NCBI RefSeq assembly: GCF_000317305.3
Contig: NC_023036.2
Coordinates: forward strand, 310,001 to 374,000
DNA length: 64,000 bases
Direction: 5' to 3'
Source: Mycolicibacterium neoaurum VKM Ac-1815D
GTDB taxonomy: Bacteria > Actinomycetota > Actinomycetes > Mycobacteriales > Mycobacteriaceae
Shown here: positions 58,890-64,000 of the stretch, in pieces
Layout: each line of letters opens with the position of its first letter
Numbering within the stretch: position 1 is the first letter of the stretch
Made by a program: the position numbers and the translations under genes
The notes under the pieces: model-generated
Told to the model about the DNA's origin: nothing
What the model saw: only the letters and a program-made list of their open reading frames with translations
Databases searched by the model: none

Positions 58890-60131
58890 ATGGACTTCGC
58901 GATGTCGGCAAAAGCAGCTGATTACCACAAGCGCCTCTCCGACTTCATGGTCGAGAATGTCTTCCCCGCCGAGGAGTCCTACCACGCCTACCGCGCGGAG
59001 AAGGGTCCCAAGGACCACACCGTGCCGCCGGTGGTCGAAGAGCTCAAGACCGAGGCCAAGGCCGCGGGTCTGTGGAACCTGTTCCTGCCCTCGGAGTCCG
59101 GGCTGACCAATCTTGAGTACTCCCCGCTCGCCGAGCTCTCCGGCTGGAGCATGGAGATCGCCCCCGAGGTGCTCAACTGCGCCGCACCGGACACCGGGAA
59201 CATGGAGACCCTGCACCTGTTCGCCAACGAGGCGCAGCGCACGCAGTGGCTCGAGCCCCTGCTCAATGGCGAGATCCGGTCTGCGTTCGCGATGACCGAG
59301 CCTGCCGTCGCCTCCAGCGATGCCCGCAACATCGAGACCACCATCCTGCGCGACGGCGGCGATTACGTCATCAACGGCCGGAAGTGGTGGATCACCGGGG
59401 CCTCGGACCCGCGCTGCAAGCTGCTCATCACCATGGGCCGCACCAATCCCGATGCGGCTGCACACCAGCAGCAGTCGATGATCCTGGTGCCCATCGACAC
59501 CCCTGGAATCACCATCCTTCGCTCGTTGCCGGTCTTCGGTTGGCAGGACCAGCATGGGCACTGCGAGATCGTGTTCGACAATGTCCGGGTTCCCGCGGAA
59601 AACCTGCTGCACGAGGAAGGCAGCGGGTTCGCCATCGCCCAGGCGCGGCTGGGCCCGGGCCGCATCCACCACTGCATGCGCGCCCTCGGCGCGGCCGAAC
59701 GTGCATTGGCGCTGATGATCGACCGCGTGCAGACGCGCATCGCGTTCGGCAAGCCGCTCGCCGAGCAGGGTGTCGTGCGTGAGTCCATCGCCAAGTCCCG
59801 CAACGAGATCGACCAGGCCAGGCTGCTGTGCGAGAAGGCCGCCTGGACGATCGACAAGGAGGGCAACAAAGCCGCCCACGTGTTGGTTTCCCAGATCAAG
59901 TCGGTGGCGCCGCAGGTCGCCTGCGACGTGCTCGACCGCGCCATCCAGGTGCATGGCGGCGCCGGGGTATCCGATGATTTCCCGCTGGCCCGCCTCTACG
60001 GCTGGCACCGCGCGATGCGACTTTTCGACGGCCCCGACGAGGTGCACATGCGGACGATCGCACGCGCCGAACTCGGCAAGGAGAAGTCGGCGTTCGCGGC
60101 GGCGGCCTGCCGCCCCTCGAACACGCTGTGA
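58890..60131 (+). CDS. fadE2: Acyl-CoA dehydrogenase FadE2 (Rv0154c-like)
   Basis: 413 aa, close to the 403 aa of Rv0154c. ACAD motifs: AMTEPAVASSDARNIETTIL, YVINGRKWWITGASDPRCKL, FAIAQARLGPGRIHHCMRAL and QVHGGAGVSDDFPLARLYGW. Catalytic region: DFPLARLYGWHRAMRLFDGP with DEVHMRTIARAELGK. The long N-terminal helix region (YHKRLSDFMVENVFPAEESY) is typical of the ACAD10/11-like branch, which handles long or 4-hydroxy acyl chains. It is predicted leaderless from the TATCGT -10. The downstream ptpB gene begins 13 bp after its stop, as in M. tuberculosis. Confidence 0.92.
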   Translation: MDFAMSAKAADYHKRLSDFMVENVFPAEESYHAYRAEKGPKDHTVPPVVEELKTEAKAAGLWNLFLPSESGLTNLEYSPLAELSGWSMEIAPEVLNCAAPDTGNMETLHLFANEAQRTQWLEPLLNGEIRSAFAMTEPAVASSDARNIETTILRDGGDYVINGRKWWITGASDPRCKLLITMGRTNPDAAAHQQQSMILVPIDTPGITILRSLPVFGWQDQHGHCEIVFDNVRVPAENLLHEEGSGFAIAQARLGPGRIHHCMRALGAAERALALMIDRVQTRIAFGKPLAEQGVVRESIAKSRNEIDQARLLCEKAAWTIDKEGNKAAHVLVSQIKSVAPQVACDVLDRAIQVHGGAGVSDDFPLARLYGWHRAMRLFDGPDEVHMRTIARAELGKEKSAFAAAACRPSNTL

Positions 60132-60144
60132 CACAGTAGAGATC

Positions 60145-60930
60145 GTGGAACTGACTGGAGCCTGGAACTTTCGCGATGTAGCCGAGTCCGCCGGCATTCG
60201 GCCGGGACTGCTGTTCCGGTCCAGTGAGTTGAGCAAGCTCACCGACGAGGGCCGGTCCACCCTGCTGGCGCTCGGCATCAACGATGTCGCCGATCTGCGG
60301 TCACGCCGTGAGCTCGAGCGGCGCGGCGCCGGTCAGGTGCCCGCCGACGTGGCGCTGCATCACCTGCCGTTCCACTTCGAGGATGACTCCGCCCAGGATG
60401 CCCCGCATGAGGCGACATTCCAGCGGGTGATGTCCGAATCCCCCGAGGGGGAGGACGTCGCCGAGGCGGCCAAGCGCTATATGACCGAGGTGTACGAGGA
60501 GTTTCCCGCCCTGACCGGTGCGCAGGTGGCGGTCCGGCAGGTCATCTCGATGCTGGCCGACGGTCGCCCCGTCATCGCGCACTGCTTCGCCGGTAAAGAC
60601 CGCACCGGCTTCACGGTGGCCACGGTGCTGGAGGCAGTCGGCGTACCGCGTGAGGCGATCATGATCGACTTCCTGCGCAGCAATGAGGCGATCGACCAGT
60701 TGCGGGACAGCATCATGGAATCGGTGAAGGCCCGCGCCGGCGAGGACCCGGCTGCGTCGGCCTTCATCGAGGCGCGGCTCACCGACGCGGTGCTCGGGGT
60801 GCGCGAGGAGTACCTCGAGGCCGCGCATCGGGTCCGCGACGAACGCTACGGATCGGTATCGGGCTTCCTGCAGTCCGCGGGAATCACCGATGACGAGCTG
60901 ACCCGGTTGCGGTCTCGGCTGACTAACTGA
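60145..60930 (+). CDS. ptpB: Protein-tyrosine/lipid phosphatase PtpB (Rv0153c-like)
   Basis: 261 aa from GTG 60145 (M. tuberculosis PtpB has 276). The active-site P-loop is HCFAGKDRTGF (Cys-x5-Arg) at about residues 150-160, with the AGKDRTG form shared with lipid (phosphoinositide) phosphatases. The N-terminal NFRDVAE motif and RSSELSKL are typical of PtpB. PtpB of M. tuberculosis dephosphorylates phospho-Tyr, Ser/Thr and phosphoinositides and is secreted as a virulence factor. In an environmental mycobacterium the natural substrate is open. It overlaps the convergent DUF456 gene by 8 bp. Confidence 0.92.
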   Translation: MELTGAWNFRDVAESAGIRPGLLFRSSELSKLTDEGRSTLLALGINDVADLRSRRELERRGAGQVPADVALHHLPFHFEDDSAQDAPHEATFQRVMSESPEGEDVAEAAKRYMTEVYEEFPALTGAQVAVRQVISMLADGRPVIAHCFAGKDRTGFTVATVLEAVGVPREAIMIDFLRSNEAIDQLRDSIMESVKARAGEDPAASAFIEARLTDAVLGVREEYLEAAHRVRDERYGSVSGFLQSAGITDDELTRLRSRLTN

Positions 60931-61405
60931 CCAGCACTCCGACCACCCAGGCAACCGTCGCGAGCAGCGCGCCGGTGAGCTCTACACCCACAGAGAGCGC
61001 GACACCCTTGAGCGCGTGCACCGTCGAGGCCCACGCGCGGGTCGGGTCGCGGCGGGTCGCCAGCTCCGCGAGATACACCCCGAGCACGAATCCGATCAGC
61101 AGTCCGATCACCGGGATGACGAAGAAACCCACGATGCCGGCGAGCCCTCCGACGACCAGCACCGAGGTACGCACCTGGGCCCGTCGCATGCGCTGCACCG
61201 GCCAGGTGTACTTGACGATCTCGGACACCACGAACAGTGTCGCGGCGATGCCGAAGGTCACCCACGAGGTCGTCGTGCCCTCGACATAGGCCCACACACC
61301 GATCGCACCGATGACCAGCAACCCGCCCGGCAGGATCGGCACGATGATGCCGACCAGGCCGACGGCGATCACCAATGCGACGGCCACGATGCCGAGCGTC
61401 CCCAT
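60923..61405 (-). CDS. DUF456 family membrane protein
   Basis: 160 aa. Four to five membrane helices: GIVAVALVIAVGLVGIIVPI, LPGGLLVIGAIGVWAY, WVTFGIAATLFVVSEIVKY, VLVVGGLAGIVGFFVIPVIG and VGVELTGALLATVAWVVGVL. The LVGIIVPILPGG segment and the GFFVIPVIGLLIGFVLGVYL repeat are the DUF456 hallmark. The biochemical role is unknown. It ends inside ptpB (tail-to-tail overlap), and a HAD phosphatase gene ends 2 bp before its start on the same strand, so the HAD-DUF456 pair may be co-transcribed. Confidence 0.86.
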   Translation of the reverse strand: MGTLGIVAVALVIAVGLVGIIVPILPGGLLVIGAIGVWAYVEGTTTSWVTFGIAATLFVVSEIVKYTWPVQRMRRAQVRTSVLVVGGLAGIVGFFVIPVIGLLIGFVLGVYLAELATRRDPTRAWASTVHALKGVALSVGVELTGALLATVAWVVGVLVS

Positions 61406-61407
61406 GT

Positions 61408-62106
61408 TCAGGCACCCAACCGGCGCGCGAGGTCGATGAAATCGTGCGCAATGACGTCGAATTCGCCATCCTCGACCTCGGGCAACGGGCCGCCGGGCCC
61501 CTGTTCGAGCGGTCGCCTGACGTAACCGGTGCGCAGGCCACTGTCTCGTGCCGCGCGCAGGTCACTGGGATGACAGGCCACCAGCATCAGCTCGTGCGGC
61601 GCCACATCGAGCAGCCGTGCACAGCCGAGATACGCCTCGGGATCGGGCTTGTAGTGGCCGAACAGCTCGGCGGAAATGACGCAATCCCATGGCAACCCGG
61701 CGCTCTTGGCCATGTTCGTCAGCAGCGAGACGTTGCCATTCGACAGCGTGGTGATCACGAACCGCTGTTTGAGGCGTTGCAATCCCGCCACCGAGTCCGG
61801 CCATGGGACCAGCCGATGCCAGGCCCTGTTCAGCTCGTCGATATCGGCCTCGGCCACCGCGGCGCCACCGAGCAGATCGACGAGGATCGTGCGGTGCAGA
61901 TCGTCGATGCGGGTCCACGGCAACTCGCCGCGACGCACTCGATCCATCGCCGGGGCATAGCCGGCCCGCCACGCATCGGCGAACGACGCCCAATCCCGTT
62001 GCAGCCCATTTCGGGCTCCGAAGGATTGCAGCTCGGCGATGATGCTGGAACGCCAGTCCACCACCGTGCCGAAGACGTCGAACGCCAGTGCGCGCAGGCC
62101 GTGCAC
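61408..62106 (-). CDS. HAD-superfamily hydrolase, haloacid dehalogenase type II-like
   Basis: 232 aa. HAD motif I is LAFDVFGTVVDWRSSIIAEL (nucleophile Asp, first of DVFGT). Motif II is ITTLSNGN (Ser/Thr), and motif III/IV contains GHYKPDPEAYLGCARLLDVA and MLVACHPSDLRAARDSGLRT. The HYKPDPEAY and DVFGTVVDW forms are characteristic of 2-haloacid dehalogenases, although many relatives are phosphatases. The start is GTG 62106 and it overlaps the preceding oxidoreductase stop by one base. The substrate is unknown. Confidence 0.86.
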   Translation of the reverse strand: MHGLRALAFDVFGTVVDWRSSIIAELQSFGARNGLQRDWASFADAWRAGYAPAMDRVRRGELPWTRIDDLHRTILVDLLGGAAVAEADIDELNRAWHRLVPWPDSVAGLQRLKQRFVITTLSNGNVSLLTNMAKSAGLPWDCVISAELFGHYKPDPEAYLGCARLLDVAPHELMLVACHPSDLRAARDSGLRTGYVRRPLEQGPGGPLPEVEDGEFDVIAHDFIDLARRLGA

Positions 62107-63071
62107 TACGGTTCCAGGACGAGCTTGCCGTGAATCTTGCCGTCCGCCAACGCCTGTAGCGCCGCAGCCCCCTCCGACAGCGGGTACCGCACCGGCGCCG
62201 GCGGGCGCAACCCCTCCTCGACCAATTTGGAAAGACCGGCCGCCATCTCCGCACCGGCCCCGGGGGTCACCCTGGCGAACTCGCCCCAGCCGACGCCGAC
62301 GACGCTGATATTGCGCAGCAACAACCGGTTAACCTTGACGGTGGGGATGCCGCCCGCGGCAAATCCGATGACCAGCAGCCGCCCCTCGGGCGCCAGCACC
62401 CGCACCGCATCATCGAACGCGTCGCCGCCCACGGGGTCGACGACCATGTCGACACCGCGGCCACCGGTGGCATCGAGCACCGCCTGGCGCCATCCGTCGG
62501 CCAGCGGGAGCACGACATCGGCGCCGAGTCCGGCCACGAAATCCATCGCGTCGGGACGGTGCACCATCGCAACCACCTTGGCCCCGAGTGCCTTGGCCAA
62601 CTGGATGCTGGCCACGCCGATGCCGCCACCGGACCCGAGCACCAGCACCGTCTCCCCGGCCTGCAGCGCGCCGCGACGGGTCAGTGCGAAGAACATCGTG
62701 GTGTAGTTGCCGAGCAGGCAGACCGCGGTGGCATCGTCGATGCCATCGGGTACCGGCTGCAGCGAGTCCGGCGCCACCGCGACCTGTTCGGCGTATCCGC
62801 CGATCATGGTGAAGCCCGAAACCCGCTGTCCCACGGTAAATCCGGAGTCGGCCGGCGCGGACCGCACGGTGCCTGCCACCTCGAGGCCGGGGGTGAACGG
62901 AGCCTCCAAACGAAGCTGGTACTCACCGCGGGTCAACAACAGGTCCGGAAAGCACACCCCGGATGCGCCGACATCGACGATGACCGCGTCACCGCCCGGC
63001 GCCGGATCATCGACATCGGTGTAGACCAGCCCGGCCGGCCCTGTGAGCTCCTGTGCTACAAGCGCTTTCAT
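62106..63071 (-). CDS. NADPH:quinone oxidoreductase family protein (Rv0149-like)
   Basis: 321-aa zinc-less MDR protein. The N-terminal GroES-like domain includes VDVGASGVCFPDLLLTRGEY (no zinc ligand set) and FTPGLEVAGTVRSAPADSGF. The cofactor domain has LVLGSGGGIGVASIQLAKAL and VVAMVHRPDAMDFVAGLGAD. The family includes quinone oxidoreductase and enoyl/acryl reductases, so the acceptor is uncertain. ATG 63071 overlaps the stop of the upstream SDR gene as ATGA. Gene order with the Rv0148-like SDR matches M. tuberculosis. Confidence 0.89.
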   Translation of the reverse strand: MKALVAQELTGPAGLVYTDVDDPAPGGDAVIVDVGASGVCFPDLLLTRGEYQLRLEAPFTPGLEVAGTVRSAPADSGFTVGQRVSGFTMIGGYAEQVAVAPDSLQPVPDGIDDATAVCLLGNYTTMFFALTRRGALQAGETVLVLGSGGGIGVASIQLAKALGAKVVAMVHRPDAMDFVAGLGADVVLPLADGWRQAVLDATGGRGVDMVVDPVGGDAFDDAVRVLAPEGRLLVIGFAAGGIPTVKVNRLLLRNISVVGVGWGEFARVTPGAGAEMAAGLSKLVEEGLRPPAPVRYPLSEGAAALQALADGKIHGKLVLEP

Positions 63072-63931
63072 CCGAGCTTGAAGCTGGCTTGCTGGGCTGT
63101 CGACAGATCGGTGATCTCGCCCCACTTGGCGGCCACATCGTCGACCGAAGGAACCTCACCGAAGGTGATGCCCTCGTTCTGGAACAGTGCAGTGCGCTGC
63201 ACCTTGCCGCCGCCGACGATGAAGATCGAATCGGTGTCGGGCAGTTCCTCGGTCATCAGGTAGGCCACCACGGGAGCGACGTACTCGGGCGTGAGCTTCT
63301 CGAAGACCTCCGGCGGCAGGATGTCCTGCGTCATCCGGGTTGCCGCGATCGGTGCGACGGCATTGGTCTTGATGTTGTACTTGGCGCCCTCCTGAGCCAG
63401 CGTGTTGATCAGGCCGACCAGGCCGAGCTTGGCTGCGCCGTAGTTCGCCTGGCCGAAGTTGCCGAACAGGCCGCTGGTCGAGGTCGCCACCACGACCCGG
63501 CCGAAGCTCTGCTCACGGAAGTGCGGCCACGCGGCGCGGATCACGTTGTAGCCACCGTAGAGATGCACCTTGAGCACGGCGTCCCAGGCCTCGAACGTCA
63601 TCTTGTGGAAGGTGCCGTCACGCAGGATGCCGGCATTGCTGACCACACCGTCGACCTTGCCGAACTCGTCGATGGCGGTCTTGATGATGTTCTCGGCACC
63701 CTCGGGCTCGGCGACGCTGTCGTAGTTGGCCACCGCACGGCCGCCGGCCGCCTTGATCTCCTCGACCACCTGGTCGGCCATGTTGTGGCCGGCCCCGGTT
63801 CCGTCACGGGATCCGCCGAGGTCGTTGACCACCACGCTGGCACCCTCACGGGCCAGCGTCAGGGCATACTCACGACCGAGACCACCACCGGCTCCGGTGA
63901 CGACGACAACACGATCCTGCACTCCGGGCAT
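63068..63931 (-). CDS. SDR family oxidoreductase (Rv0148-like), MFE-2 hydroxyacyl-CoA dehydrogenase type
   Basis: 287 aa from ATG 63931. VTGAGGGLGREYALTLAREG (cofactor loop) and VVVNDLGGSRDGTGAGHNMA resemble the (3R)-hydroxyacyl-CoA dehydrogenase part of multifunctional enzyme type 2. VSNAGILRDGTFHKMTFEAW, VVATSTSGLFGNFGQANYGA and YGAAKLGL supply the NAG, Ser and Tyr/Lys motifs. It would oxidise 3-hydroxyacyl-CoA or a steroid in beta-oxidation. It is first gene of the SDR, quinone oxidoreductase, HAD, DUF456 minus-strand group. The window ends 69 bp upstream, and no promoter motif was assigned there. Confidence 0.9.
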   Translation of the reverse strand: MPGVQDRVVVVTGAGGGLGREYALTLAREGASVVVNDLGGSRDGTGAGHNMADQVVEEIKAAGGRAVANYDSVAEPEGAENIIKTAIDEFGKVDGVVSNAGILRDGTFHKMTFEAWDAVLKVHLYGGYNVIRAAWPHFREQSFGRVVVATSTSGLFGNFGQANYGAAKLGLVGLINTLAQEGAKYNIKTNAVAPIAATRMTQDILPPEVFEKLTPEYVAPVVAYLMTEELPDTDSIFIVGGGKVQRTALFQNEGITFGEVPSVDDVAAKWGEITDLSTAQQASFKLG

Positions 63932-64000
63932 GGGATTCCTCTCTCAACACGCTTGACTGGCTCAGCTGTCCAGACGATCCATCTCTGTATACGGCGCGAG

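Overview
This high-GC window is chromosomal DNA of a mycobacterium, most likely a fast-growing environmental species (Mycolicibacterium type). The evidence is a complete mce1 operon with its Mce-associated genes, SigG beside a Rv0183-type monoacylglycerol lipase, a DesA3 desaturase with its Rv3230c-type reductase, PE-PPE-domain proteins, a 13E12-family HNH protein, an NDMA-dependent alcohol dehydrogenase, and PtpB/FadE2. Much of the window matches, in inverted orientation, the M. tuberculosis stretch from about Rv0148 to Rv0183, from memory of that gene order. It is interrupted by blocks that the M. tuberculosis locus lacks.

Layout. 1-3.5 kb: MAG lipase (cut by the window edge), sigG, a VOC protein and an NDMA-dependent alcohol dehydrogenase with a KstR-like box. 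3.5-17 kb: two large secreted PE-PPE-like paralogues enclose a lipoprotein sulfatase/TetR divergon, an SDR, a MarR/pirin divergon, a sorbosone-dehydrogenase-like lipoprotein, a GlsB-like membrane protein and a secreted NAGPA-domain protein. 17-33 kb (minus strand): the mce1 lipid importer, in transcription order fadD5, yrbE1A, yrbE1B, mce1A-F and four mas genes, then probably YoaK and SDR genes. mce1R diverges from fadD5. 34-36 kb: homologues of Rv0164, Rv0163 and adhE1. 36-44.6 kb: phospholipase D-like protein, an orphan tricarboxylate-type binding lipoprotein, an acyl-CoA dehydrogenase, the desA3/reductase pair and a TetR-SDR pair. 44.7-49.9 kb: a 36-aa ORF, a sulfonate-type ABC transporter preceded by a poly-cysteine leader ORF, small membrane proteins and a CorA-like transporter. 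50-55 kb: fused pntA, pntB, and a TetR/acyl-CoA dehydrogenase divergon. 55-64 kb: 13E12 protein, LysR, MFS, fadE2-ptpB, DUF456, HAD hydrolase, quinone oxidoreductase and SDR.

Functionally the window is dominated by lipid handling: lipid uptake (Mce1, FadD5), acyl-CoA oxidation (three acyl-CoA dehydrogenases, SDRs, a thioesterase), desaturation (DesA3) and alcohol oxidation. Redox (transhydrogenase) and sulfur-uptake modules are added. The most notable non-gene signals are a 13-codon leader ORF ending in four Cys codons and overlapping a hairpin upstream of the sulfonate transporter, a possible translationally coupled leader ORF before yrbE1A, several well-formed palindromic operators, and two PE-PPE-type domains that appear to lack the nucleophilic serine. 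No rRNA, tRNA, CRISPR array, insertion sequence or replication origin was seen.
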